Made by a program: the position numbers and the translations under genes
Notes under the pieces: model-generated
Database searches by the model: none
Seen by the model: only the letters and a program-made list of their open reading frames with translations
Told to the model about the DNA's origin: nothing
In this document: positions 19,219-27,996 of the stretch, piece by piece
Position numbering within the stretch: the stretch's first letter is position 1
Layout of the letters: each line of letters opens with the position of its first letter
Assembly (NCBI GenBank): GCA_963773465.1
Contig: CAVZBF010000001.1
Span: forward strand, 1,860,001-1,924,000
Source: VBAS01 sp963773465
GTDB lineage: Bacteria > Bacteroidota > Bacteroidia > Chitinophagales > Chitinophagaceae
Direction: 5' to 3'
Length of the DNA: 64,000 bases

Positions 19219-21384
19219 ATGAGATACATTCCGGTTCTTTCATTTCTTTTTCTAATAGCAGCATGTAAACAAGCGGAAATAAGATATACTACCTGGAATA
19301 ATTATGGCGGCAATAAAGAAAACAATCATTATTCTTCTTTAACTGAAATTGATACAAATAATGTAAGCCAGTTGCAACCTGCATGGATATTTAATACAGG
19401 TGATGCCGATACAGCAAAGAATTCGCAGATACAATGTAACCCTGTCGTTATTGATTCGATAATCTATTTCACCTCTCCTACCCTTAAACTTTTTGCATTA
19501 CATGCCGGCACGGGAAATAAGATATGGGAATTCAATCCTGATTCCATCTTCCGGAATAACCAATTCATGCATTTCGTATTGAATAATAATCGTGGAGTTA
19601 CTTACTGGACGGATGGAGCAAATGATAAAAGAATTTTTTATGTAGCCAGCTCATACCTGCATTGTATTAATGCAACGAATGGCGAGTTGGTAAGAAGTTT
19701 TGGAGACAGCGGCTTAGTTGATCTTCATAACGATCTTGGTCGTGAAGTACAGGATCTTTTTGTTACGGCAACATCACCGGGTATTATTTATAAAGACCTT
19801 TATATACTTGGCTCACGGGTAGATGAAGGTGCAGCTGCAGCACCGGGTCATATTCGTGCATTTGATGTAAGAACAGGAAAGCTTCGCTGGATATTTCATA
19901 CTATTCCGCAACCGGGAGAAGCCGGTTATGAAACATGGGAAGACCCCGAAGCTTATAAACATATCGGCGGTGCCAATAGCTGGAGTGGTTTAACGCTTGA
20001 TGAGGAAAGAGGAATTGTATTTGCGCCAACCGGCTCGGCATCTTATGATTTTTATGGTGGTAAAAGAACAGGTCAGAATTTATTTGCAAATTGTTTGTTA
20101 GCATTGAATGCAGAAACAGGGCAACGCAAATGGCATTTTCAATTTATACATCATGATCTCTGGGACTGGGATCTGCCGGCGCCTCCTGTATTAGTTACCA
20201 TTGAAAAAGATGGAAAAAAGATCGATGCAGTTGCGCAAACTTCCAAGCATGGTATGGTTTGGCTTTTTGAAAGAGAAACAGGAAACCCTGTTTATCCAAT
20301 AAACGAAATGCCTGTTGATACTGCAACTGAATTAACCGGTGAAAAAGTTTGGCCAACCCAGCCAATACCAACTTTTATTAAGCCATTCGTGAGGCAAACG
20401 TTTACTGCCAATGACATCAATCCTTATTTGCCCGATACATCGATCGCCAGGTTGAAAAAAGAATTGGAAGGTTATCGTTATGGTAAAATGTTCTTACCGC
20501 CAGGTAAAAAAACTCATGTTGAGTTTCCAGGGTTTGATGGTGGCGCTGAATGGGGCGGCCCTTCTTATGATCCGCAAACAGGTTTGCTTTATGTAAATGC
20601 AAATGAAATGGGCTGGTTGGTAACAATGCGTGATGTAAAAAGTGAATTAACAACCGTAAAAGAAAATTATGGACAAGCCGGAGTAAGACTTTATCAAAAA
20701 TATTGTATCACTTGTCATGGTGAAGACAGGAAAGGCGCAGGAAATTTTCCAACACTTATTAACCTGCAGGAAAGATATCGCGATGCAGATATCCTATCGT
20801 TGCTGTCAACGGGACGAAGGATGATGCCATCATTTAATTATATAACGAAAGAAGAAAAGGAAGCGATCACGTCTTTTATACTGGAGTCAAAAGAAAACCT
20901 GTTAAAAGAATTTATCCGGCCACCACAGCCGCAGGATGCTTACAGAAGTGTACCATACGTAATGACCGGTTATAATAAGTTTCTAAGTCCGGAAGGTTAT
21001 CCTGCAATTGCGCCGCCATGGGGTACGTTAACTGCTATTAATCTAAATACCGGTGAGCATGTATGGAAGGTGCCGCTTGGTGAATACGCTGAATTAAAAG
21101 CAAAAGGAATTCCGGCAACAGGTACGGAAAATTATGGAGGATCAGTCGTTACTTCAGGCGGGCTTTTATTTATTGCTGCTGCAAGAGATGGTAAAATAAG
21201 AGCTTTCAATAAATACAATGGCAAACTTCTTTGGGAATATGATTTGCCTGCTCCTGGTTTTGCCACGCCTTCTGTTTATGAAGTGAATGGAAAACAGTTT
21301 TTAGTTATTGCATGTGGCGGTGGTAAATTAAAAACAAGATCTGGAGATGCGTATGTTGCATTTGCATTGCCGGTGAAGAGATAA
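19219..21384 (+). CDS. PQQ-dependent dehydrogenase fused to cytochrome c domain (lipoprotein)
   Basis: 721 residues from MRYIPVLSFLFLIAACKQ, a lipoprotein signal with the lipobox cysteine in IAAC. The N-terminal part is a quinoprotein beta-propeller with blades such as NVSQLQPAWIFNTGDAD, FALHAGTGNKIWEF and IRAFDVRTGKLRWIF, plus the HHDLWDWDLPAPPVL segment of PQQ alcohol and glucose dehydrogenases. A class I cytochrome c domain is inserted near residues 480-580 with the haem motif CITCH (about 496-500) and a likely Met ligand in RRMMPSF. The propeller resumes after it. It should oxidise an alcohol or sugar in the periplasm and pass electrons to the haem. PQQ synthesis genes are not in the window. 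Confidence 0.88.
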   Translation: MRYIPVLSFLFLIAACKQAEIRYTTWNNYGGNKENNHYSSLTEIDTNNVSQLQPAWIFNTGDADTAKNSQIQCNPVVIDSIIYFTSPTLKLFALHAGTGNKIWEFNPDSIFRNNQFMHFVLNNNRGVTYWTDGANDKRIFYVASSYLHCINATNGELVRSFGDSGLVDLHNDLGREVQDLFVTATSPGIIYKDLYILGSRVDEGAAAAPGHIRAFDVRTGKLRWIFHTIPQPGEAGYETWEDPEAYKHIGGANSWSGLTLDEERGIVFAPTGSASYDFYGGKRTGQNLFANCLLALNAETGQRKWHFQFIHHDLWDWDLPAPPVLVTIEKDGKKIDAVAQTSKHGMVWLFERETGNPVYPINEMPVDTATELTGEKVWPTQPIPTFIKPFVRQTFTANDINPYLPDTSIARLKKELEGYRYGKMFLPPGKKTHVEFPGFDGGAEWGGPSYDPQTGLLYVNANEMGWLVTMRDVKSELTTVKENYGQAGVRLYQKYCITCHGEDRKGAGNFPTLINLQERYRDADILSLLSTGRRMMPSFNYITKEEKEAITSFILESKENLLKEFIRPPQPQDAYRSVPYVMTGYNKFLSPEGYPAIAPPWGTLTAINLNTGEHVWKVPLGEYAELKAKGIPATGTENYGGSVVTSGGLLFIAAARDGKIRAFNKYNGKLLWEYDLPAPGFATPSVYEVNGKQFLVIACGGGKLKTRSGDAYVAFALPVKR

Positions 21385-21430
21385 TTCTTGTTTTGTGCCA
21401 GTCCCTTTTCTCAAAAGTTTTTGAAGCAGG

Positions 21431-21512
21431 GATCACAACGAACACAAGGGACTCATAATAAACAGAAACGCCTTTGTGTCCTTTGTGTGTACTTAGTGGC
21501 CTTCGTGTTACT
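21431..21512. repeat. Word-like repeat (CTTTGTGT words) with weak inverted symmetry
   Basis: CACAACGAACACAAGGGACT on the left and CCTTTGTGTCCTTTGTGTGT on the right form an imperfect inverted repeat in the gap between convergent genes. Nothing else is seen between 21385 and 21578. Confidence 0.45.
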
Positions 21513-21578
21513 TATTACTTTTAAGACGAGCTTATAATCTGCAACGGGATGCAGCCCGAATATGACATTTAATTTTTC

Positions 21579-21995
21579 TTACAAAAGAGGAGAGATATTT
21601 CTTGCTGCCTTTCTTTCTGCAATAAAAATAGCTGTAAGAATAGTGATCAGTACAATGCTGTATTCAATACCATTGAGTGACCTGCCTACAACAAACCATC
21701 CATTTTCACTATGCACTGTTATGATCCCTGTGATGAGTATGATGATTTCACCAATGCAAAATATTCTTACAAAATAGCGGAGGAACATAAGAATGCCGCC
21801 AGCCAGTTCAAATAAAGTAACAGCCCAGGCCAGGTAAAATCCAAACGGAAATCCTTTGCTTTCCAAAAAATCACCAAATCCCGGAAGCGTATTATTGTAA
21901 ACCCGTACACCAGCATGAAGAATAAAAATTATGCCCATCATCATCCGCAGCGCTGCAATAGAATATGTGGGCCTGAAGAGACGGTCTATGTTCAT
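21579..21995 (-). CDS. DoxX family membrane protein
   Basis: 138 residues with four hydrophobic segments (about 15-35, 50-72, 78-98, 108-130). The GIIFILHAGVRVYN opening and the LESKGFPFGFYLAWAVTLFELAGGIL segment broken at the second helix fit DoxX-like proteins. Inner membrane; some homologues support thiosulfate oxidation or redox balance, but nothing here points to a substrate. It lies 2 bases after the small gene at 21998. Confidence 0.8.
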   Translation of the reverse strand: MNIDRLFRPTYSIAALRMMMGIIFILHAGVRVYNNTLPGFGDFLESKGFPFGFYLAWAVTLFELAGGILMFLRYFVRIFCIGEIIILITGIITVHSENGWFVVGRSLNGIEYSIVLITILTAIFIAERKAARNISPLL

Positions 21996-21997
21996 TC

Positions 21998-22180
21998 TTA
22001 GTTCAGGTGCTTTTTCCCAAAGAAATAGATAAGAGCAATGTAAAGGACAAGTGCAATAACGATGGAGATAATTACAGAGGTGTCAGTAATGCCTCTGTGC
22101 TTTCTTATTAGGAACTGGTCGACGAGATTATAAAGCACTACTACAACTAAAACAGTGATGATGCGTTGTTTTTCTTGCAT
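21998..22180 (-). CDS. Small two-helix membrane protein
   Basis: 60 residues from MQEKQRIITVLVVVVLYNLV (start at 22180). Two hydrophobic segments at about 7-20 and 36-54, then a basic tail FGKKHLN. A longer frame to 22252 is open but begins with unlikely sequence. Adjacent to the DoxX gene in the same direction. No family recognised. Confidence 0.55.
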   Translation of the reverse strand: MQEKQRIITVLVVVVLYNLVDQFLIRKHRGITDTSVIISIVIALVLYIALIYFFGKKHLN

Positions 22181-22268
22181 GATAGTGGATTTAATGGTTA
22201 CAAAAATGATTCGGCAAGCAAGACGTAAACTGTTAGAAACTGCTTTATACAAAAATAGAAAACATTTT

Positions 22269-23993
22269 TTAAAGATTCATATCGTTAATTATCGCTTTTA
22301 TCTTGTCATCCAACGCCACATTCGTTTTATCAAAGTCCGCCGCACTCTTCAATTTTGTATTTACACTAAAGTAAAATTTTATTTTGGGCTCCGTACCGCT
22401 TGGTCTTGCACTTATTTTGCTTCCATCAGCCAATACAAATTGCAGCACATTTGATTTGGGAAGCTTTATTTCCCACTCGTCTCCTGTTTTCAGGTTCTTC
22501 CCTTTTTTAACTTCATAATCGAGCAACTGCACCACGTCGGAGCCTGCCAGGGTTTTTGGCGGGTTATTCCTGAACCGGGACATCATATCCGCGATCTGCT
22601 GCTGCCCATCCATTCCTTTTTTAGTAATAGAAATAAGATGCTCTTTATAAAAACCATATTGTACATAGAGATCGATCAGCTTATCATACAGGCTGCGGCC
22701 TTTATTTTTTTCATAAGCCGCCATTTCACACAGCAAAGCCACAGCGCTGATGGCATCCTTATCTCTTACCTTATCACCGATCATTAAGCCATAACTTTCT
22801 TCACCACCAACTACATAATTTTCCTTTCCTTCTTTTTCTCTTATCAATTCAGCGATCCATTTAAATCCGGTAAGCACATTGTAGCAGGCAATATTGCTGG
22901 CTTTTGCAAACTCATCGATCAATTCAGTTGTTACAATTGTTTTTACCACCATATCATTTGGCTTTGCAATGCCTTTTGCTTTTCTTGCTTCTATCATATA
23001 GTTAAAAGCAAGCACAGCAGTCTGGTTCCCGTTCACAATACCCAGTTGCCATGATGATCTTTTACACCAATGCCAACCCGGTCGCTGTCAGGATCGGTAC
23101 CCAATAAAATATCCGCATCCAGTTCTTTTGCTTTCTTCAATCCAATGCTCATAGCTTCACTTTCTTCAGGATTTGGATAAACAACGGTTGGAAAATTCGC
23201 CGCTGATATTGCTTTGCTCTTCTACAATATGCACATTGGTAAAACCAAAACGTTTCAGCACCTGCGGCACCAGTGTAATGCCGGTGCCATGTATAGGTGT
23301 GTAAACAATTTTAAGATCATGTTGCTTTTCAATCACTTCAGGATATACACTCAGGCTTTTCACCATTTCAATATATGCTTCATCCATTTCTTTGCCGAGG
23401 ATAGTAATATTGGCTTCACCACCACTCCATTTTACATCGTCAACTGAAGCGATCTTCTCTACTTCTTTGATCACATTTTTATCATGCGGCGGCACCAATT
23501 GCCCGCCATCATTCCAATAAGCTTTATACCCATTATATTCTTTTGGATTATGCGATGCGGTACACACAACACCGCCCTGGCAACCGAGATGACGGATAGC
23601 AAATGAAAGTTCAGGTGTCGGACGCAACTCTTCAAACAAAAAAACTTTTATACCATTTGCGGCAAAAACATTTGCAGTTGTTTCAGCAAAGAACCGGCTG
23701 TTGTTCCTGCAATCATGTGCAATGGCCACACGTACGGGCCCGCCGGGATATGTTTGATTAAGATAATTTGCAAATCCCTGCGTTGCCATACCAACAGTAT
23801 ATTTATTCATGCGGTTCGTACCCACACCCATAATGCCACGCAAACCACCGGTGCCAAATTCAAGATTGCGGTAAAATGATTCAGCCAGTTCTTTTGGGTT
23901 TTCAGCCTGCATTTTTTTGATCGCTTCTTTTGTAGCGGCATCAAAATTTCCTTTTAGCCAATTCGTTGATTTCTCCTGGATGACTGCTTCCAT
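22269..23993 (-). CDS. Phospho-sugar mutase (phosphoglucomutase/phosphomannomutase; two frameshifts)
   Basis: Interconverts hexose 1- and 6-phosphates. The N-terminal piece (23166-23993) has the FGTGGLRGIMGVGTNRMN opening and the phosphoserine loop TASHNPKEYNGYK. The metal-binding loop GTDPDSDRVG lies in a second frame between the two called pieces, and the C-terminal piece (22269-23036) has GGEESYG and the phosphate-binding ISARPSGTEPKIKFY. Removing one base from the A4 run near 23190 restores SGEFPTVVYPNPEE, and adding one base near 23036-23040 joins GNWVL to NGNQTAVL. Repaired length is about 575 residues, normal. It likely feeds sugar-nucleotide synthesis. Confidence 0.88.
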
Positions 23994-24020
23994 TATTGTA
24001 AGTTTAAGAATTAAAGTTAG

Positions 24021-24038
24021 TCCCGATAGCTATCGGGA
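24021..24038. repeat. Palindromic repeat TCCCGATAGCTATCGGGA
   Basis: A perfect 18-base palindrome upstream of the phospho-sugar mutase gene. Same family as 11690, 19191, 26117 and 39929. Confidence 0.8.
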
Positions 24039-24084
24039 TGAAGTTATTGAATTTTACAGTAGTGTGTCAGTTTGAGTAAAATTA

Positions 24085-24162
24085 AACCAGGGAGGCACAG
24101 TGACACCAGGTTACACGGAGATAATCTCTGTGTTTCTCTGTGAACTCAATGTCTCTGTGGTT
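24085..24162. repeat. Imperfect inverted repeat (CTCTGTG words)
   Basis: The left arm AACCAGGGAGGCACAGTG and the right arm ending AATGTCTCTGTGGTT are imperfect reverse complements, meeting at ACACGGAGATAATCTCTGTGT (about 24113-24134). It lies in the divergent gap between the mutase and the DUF2279 gene and contains no open frame. Confidence 0.55.
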
Positions 24163-24223
24163 AAAAAAGCAAATTAAGACATCACCAATTTTACCAATAG
24201 AAACTGAAAAGCTAAAGTAAACG

Positions 24224-24231
24224 TATTTTTG
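24224..24231 (+). promoter_or_regulatory. Possible -7 element TATTTTTG before the DUF2279 gene
   Basis: Matches the Bacteroidota -7 consensus TAnnTTTG, 48 bases before the ATG at 24280. No good TTTG -33 element is seen at the right distance, so this is weak. Confidence 0.3.
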
Positions 24232-24279
24232 TTCGATCCGCGGAGGCGGAGAAGCAAACTCCTCAACCATATTCTAATT

Positions 24280-25464
24280 ATGAAACCAGCACCTGTGCAA
24301 AACTCATCGTCTGTTGCGACGCTCCGTTCATCGTTCTGTTCATTATTCAGCAATTGCGTCGCAGTTTACCCAGAGCGAAGCGAAGGGTCGCAGCCGATAG
24401 CTATCGGCTCTTGTACGTTCGGTTCATTATTCGGCATGTTGGCTGTTTTCCTTTTTATTCCTTCATTCCTTAAGGCACAAACTGATTCATCAATTCAAAA
24501 CAACAGATCACCCAATAACTCTGTGAGAATTGACACAATTACCGCGACAATAAATGCACCCCTGGTTCCAAATACACTCGGCCCGGCGGAATGGAACCGC
24601 CGCTACCTTACATCGGAACAAAAAACAAAAAGACAATTACTGATCGGTGGACTTAATGTTGTCGGATATGGTACCTCGATTGTTATTTTTAATAACACAT
24701 GGTATAAAGAGTATCCAAAAACTTCCTTTCATACTTTTAATGATAGCAAAGAATGGCTGCAAATGGATAAGATAGGCCACAGTTGGGCTGCCTATAATTC
24801 AGGTCGGGCATCAGCGGCAATGTGGGCATGGACAGGTGCAGGATCAAAAAAAGCAACATGGATCGGTGGATTAAGCAGCACCGCATATTTAACTGTAATT
24901 GAGATTTTAGATGGCCACTCCGCCAAATGGGGATGGAGCTGGGCCGATATGGGAGCAAATGTTTTTGGTTCGGGTTTATTCATCAGCCAGCAACTCGGAT
25001 GGCAGGAACAGCGTATTCAATTCAAATTCTCATTTCACCGCAAAAATTATTCTGACCCAATGCTTAATGCCAGGTCTGACGATTTATTTGGCAGTAACTG
25101 GACTGAAAGAATGCTGAAAGATTATAATGGTCAAACCTATTGGCTAAGTGCAAATCTTAAATCATTTTTTCCAAAGTCAAATTTACCCGGGTGGCTTAAT
25201 GTGGCTATTGGTTATGGCGCAGAAGGAATGTTTGGCGGCTTTGAAAATAAATGGACTGATGGTGATCCCGGCTTCCCGATTGACAGAACAGATATTCAGC
25301 GTTACCGGCAATGGTATCTTGCACCTGATATTAAATTCAGCAGCATAGAAACGAAGAAAAAAGGATTGAGAATGCTATTTCATGTTTTAGATGCATTTAA
25401 ATTTCCCGCACCGAGTTTGGAGCTATCGAACAATAAAATCAAATTAAATGCAATACATTTTTAG
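24280..25464 (+). CDS. DUF2279 family protein with repeat-derived N-terminus
   Basis: 394 residues if started at 24280. The DUF2279 body begins about residue 120 (LQMDKIGHSWAAYNSGR, later ILDGHSAKWGWSWADMGANV split across two helices) and ends FPAPSLELSNNKIKLNAIHF. Family proteins are predicted outer-membrane or periplasmic and of unknown function. The first 50 residues (SSVATLRSSFCSLFSNCV, YPERSEGSQPIAIGSCTFG) are translation of a repeat element, after which MLAVFLFIPSFLKAQ forms a clean signal peptide. The ATG at 24436 is therefore an equally good start and would give an exported protein of 342 residues. The stop TAG lies in a repeat arm. Confidence 0.75.
   Translation: MKPAPVQNSSSVATLRSSFCSLFSNCVAVYPERSEGSQPIAIGSCTFGSLFGMLAVFLFIPSFLKAQTDSSIQNNRSPNNSVRIDTITATINAPLVPNTLGPAEWNRRYLTSEQKTKRQLLIGGLNVVGYGTSIVIFNNTWYKEYPKTSFHTFNDSKEWLQMDKIGHSWAAYNSGRASAAMWAWTGAGSKKATWIGGLSSTAYLTVIEILDGHSAKWGWSWADMGANVFGSGLFISQQLGWQEQRIQFKFSFHRKNYSDPMLNARSDDLFGSNWTERMLKDYNGQTYWLSANLKSFFPKSNLPGWLNVAIGYGAEGMFGGFENKWTDGDPGFPIDRTDIQRYRQWYLAPDIKFSSIETKKKGLRMLFHVLDAFKFPAPSLELSNNKIKLNAIHF
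24310..24432 (+). repeat. Repeat element inserted in the 5' end of the DUF2279 gene
   Basis: Starts GTTGCGACGCTCCGTTCA, contains CCCAGAGCGAAGCGAAGGG and the palindrome GCCGATAGCTATCGGC (24393-24408), and ends TGTACGTTCGGTTCATTATTC. Related fragments occur at 29114-29155 (TTGCGTCGCACTCTTGTACG) and 48121-48165 (TGTTGCGACGCTCCGTTCA). It is read through in frame. Confidence 0.6.
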
Positions 25465-25607
25465 AACCACGATTAATAGGATTTTAAAGAATTATGATTA
25501 AGGTTGATTGCAAAAAAGATTAAGGGGAGAATTGGAAACCTTACTATGAAAGGACAGTATCCCAGAATTTCCTCATAATCCCTGTAATCATGCAAATCGT
25601 GGTTCTA
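25462..25607. repeat. Inverted-repeat element with TAGAACCACGATT arms holding both stop codons
   Basis: The left arm TAGAACCACGATT (25462-25474) and the right arm AATCGTGGTTCTA (25595-25607) are perfect reverse complements. The left TAG is the stop of the DUF2279 gene and the right arm, read on the minus strand, gives the TAG stop of the phosphoribosyltransferase gene. The interior is AT-rich with no frame. A third copy of the arm follows the stop codon at 60331. Confidence 0.75.
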
Positions 25608-26105
25608 TTGAAGATACGCTCCTGTTACTGTTTCATCCTTTACTTCAACAAAAATATGTTCCTGTATAGTTGTAGCAAGAGAAAGACCAACATAGTCGGG
25701 TCTTACAGGAAAACTCGTATGCGTTCTTTCTACCAATACCAATGTCTGGATCTTTTTAGGATGAGCCTCGATAAAAGGTTTCATTGCATACAGCAATGTT
25801 TTGCCGCTATTGCTTACATCATCAATTACAATAATTACTTTCCCATTAAAGTCAAAAGTTTTACTCAGCGAAACAGCTGCCGGTTGTTTTTTATCAAGCG
25901 TAATAGTGATCAGTTCGGTTTTAATTGAAGAAATCTCGGCAAACATTTTTTGAATTACTCTTGCCACCACACTCCCGCTTTCCCGGATGCCCGCAAGAAT
26001 GATTTCGGGTTCATCAATATTATTTTCTAATATTTCATACGCCATGCGGCGGAGTTTTTTTTCGGCAACTTCTTTTGAGAGTATATAATTTTTTTCCGTT
26101 CCCAT
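25605..26105 (-). CDS. Phosphoribosyltransferase family protein (PyrR-like)
   Basis: 166 residues. The PRPP-binding motif is VIIVIDDVSNSGKTLL (about 88-103), and the PyrR-like features are IILAGIRESGSVVA and the hood region LDKKQPAAVSL. Type I phosphoribosyltransferases of this kind either salvage a base or bind pyrimidine mRNA leaders as PyrR does. The end VGLSLATTIQEHIFVEV is typical. There are no pyr genes next to it, so a regulatory role cannot be supported. Cytosolic. Confidence 0.8.
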   Translation of the reverse strand: MGTEKNYILSKEVAEKKLRRMAYEILENNIDEPEIILAGIRESGSVVARVIQKMFAEISSIKTELITITLDKKQPAAVSLSKTFDFNGKVIIVIDDVSNSGKTLLYAMKPFIEAHPKKIQTLVLVERTHTSFPVRPDYVGLSLATTIQEHIFVEVKDETVTGAYLQ

Positions 26106-26116
26106 AACAATTTATC

Positions 26117-26134
26117 TCCCGATAGTTATCGGGA
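26117..26134. repeat. Palindromic repeat TCCCGATAGTTATCGGGA
   Basis: Identical to the copy at 11690. It lies in the short divergent gap between the phosphoribosyltransferase start (26105) and the Fe-S protein start (26185), so here it cannot be a simple 3' terminator for either gene. Confidence 0.75.
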
Positions 26135-26184
26135 TTACAATTTAACAGTTAATCACTTAATTTAGCAAATGTAATTGATTGCAT

Positions 26185-27509
26185 ATGCAAATTCTTCAAC
26201 AGGTTTTATTTGTGCTCGTATCTGTCGTTGCGGTCTGGCTTTTTACAAAAAAGGTAAAAGAGATCAGCCGCAATATAAAGCTTGGCCGTGATGAGGATTT
26301 CAGCGATAATAAAGATCAGCGATGGAAAAATGTTTTGCTGCTTGCATTCGGACAAAAAAAAATGTTCAGGAATCCACTCGTAGCCATACTTCATTTTTTT
26401 GTTTATGCGGGGTTTATCATTATTAATATTGAAGTGCTGGAAATAGGGCTTGATGGGATTTTTGGCACGCACCGTTTATTTGCAAAACCACTTGGCGGTC
26501 TTTATACATTTCTTATAAATGCATTTGAAGTACTGGCTGTACTTGTCATCCTCGGCTGCGCCATTTTTTTGATCAGGAGAAATATCATTAAACTAAAAAG
26601 ATTTATCAGTAAAGATCTTAATGGCTGGCCAAGAAGCGATGCAAATTATATTCTCATTACGGAAATAATCCTGATGCTATTGTTCCTAACCTTAAACACA
26701 AGTGACAGGGCTTTGCAGTTGCAGGGTAATGAACATTATCATGATACCGGAAATTTTTTAATCAGTGGTTACTTTTCCTCGTCCTTAACCTCAACCTCAA
26801 CCTCTACCTTACTTACACTGGAGCGTGGAGCATGGTGGCTTCATATCATCGGCATTTTTGCTTTTTTAAATTACCTGCCGTATTCAAAACATCTTCATAT
26901 TATTTTGGCTTTTCCAAATGCATACTATGCCAGGCTTGAACCAAAAGGTGAAATGAAAAATATGCCGGCTGTACAAAAAGAAGTTTTATATGCCATGCAA
27001 CCTGAGTTGGCGCCAACAGATGCAGCGCCACCGGCAAACTTTGGCGCAAAAGATATTTTTGATCTTAGTTGGAGAAATTTACTCGATGCCTATAGTTGTA
27101 CAGAATGTGGACGCTGTTCCGCTGCTTGTCCTGCTACGCAAACAGGTAAGGCGCTATCGCCCAGGAAAATTATGATGGATACAAGAGACCGCGCAGAAGA
27201 AGTGGGGAGGAATATAAATGCTAATAAAGACCGATTGCTATCGGGTTTAAAGATGATGGAAAAAAACTCCTGCATAATTATATAACTGTCGAAGAACTTC
27301 GTGCCTGTACCACATGTAATGCCTGCGTGGAAGAATGCCCAGTTTCCATCTCTCCTCTCGAGATCATTCTCGAACTCCGCCGCTCATTAGTAATGGAAGA
27401 AAGTAATGCGCCGCAGGAATGGAACGCTATGTTCAACAATGTTGAAAATAATTTTGCCCCGTGGAAATTTTCACCGGATGAAAGAGATAAATGGGCACAG
27501 GAGGTTTGA
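26185..27509 (+). CDS. Membrane-bound 4Fe-4S dicluster protein, HdrC-like (one frameshift)
   Basis: N-terminal half with four to five membrane helices (about 5-20, 55-80, 110-130, 150-170, 205-225), C-terminal half with two 4Fe-4S motifs: CTECGRCSAACP (about residue 305) and CTTCNACVEECP. The second lies in another frame: one A is missing from the A run at about 27261-27267, and restoring it joins MMEKK to LLHNYITVEELRACTTC. About 441 residues in total. Proteins of this type pair with an HdrB-like CCG-domain protein and move electrons between quinone and a soluble acceptor; the likely partner is at 38617. A STSTST stretch near 26790 is repeat-derived. The start at 26185 follows the first MHM. 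Confidence 0.85.
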
Positions 27510-27566
27510 GGTTATTTGAGCTCTTAAGAAATACATTTACGTCTTACCTGCAATCAACAATAGATT

Positions 27567-27914
27567 ATGAAGTCCGAAGAGTATAAACGACTTATTTCTG
27601 AAAGGAACGTTTTGGACAAAACCACGTTGAACATTACTTTAAAAGAAGTTTTTTCCAGGCAGGAGTTTGAGTTGGTAAATGAGATTCAAAGGATTCTTGA
27701 AAATAATCAAATCGCAAAACCAGAACTTCATTCAAAACCTCGCGATCAAATGACAAATTATTATAAGGTTGATCTTACGCCTGAACAAATAGAAAAAATT
27801 ATTGATATCTTTTTTGAATTGGAAGCAAGTTATGTACGCGAAAATGGTGAAACTACACCTACCGCTGCTTTTTATGCAGGACTTGTGGATAAATGGAATC
27901 AATTGACAGATTGA
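27567..27914 (+). CDS. Hypothetical cytosolic protein
   Basis: 115 residues, mostly helical and charged. It starts at MKSEEYKRLISERNVL, 57 bases after the Fe-S gene, and ends FYAGLVDKWNQLTD. No signal peptide, membrane segment or recognised family. It may be co-transcribed with the Fe-S gene. Confidence 0.6.
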   Translation: MKSEEYKRLISERNVLDKTTLNITLKEVFSRQEFELVNEIQRILENNQIAKPELHSKPRDQMTNYYKVDLTPEQIEKIIDIFFELEASYVRENGETTPTAAFYAGLVDKWNQLTD

Positions 27915-27996
27915 TTTAATAAAGATTTGAAATAAGAAATACAGAAGCCCCAAAAATGAATAGCCTACCTTTCAAAAAATAATTAAAAACAAAAGA

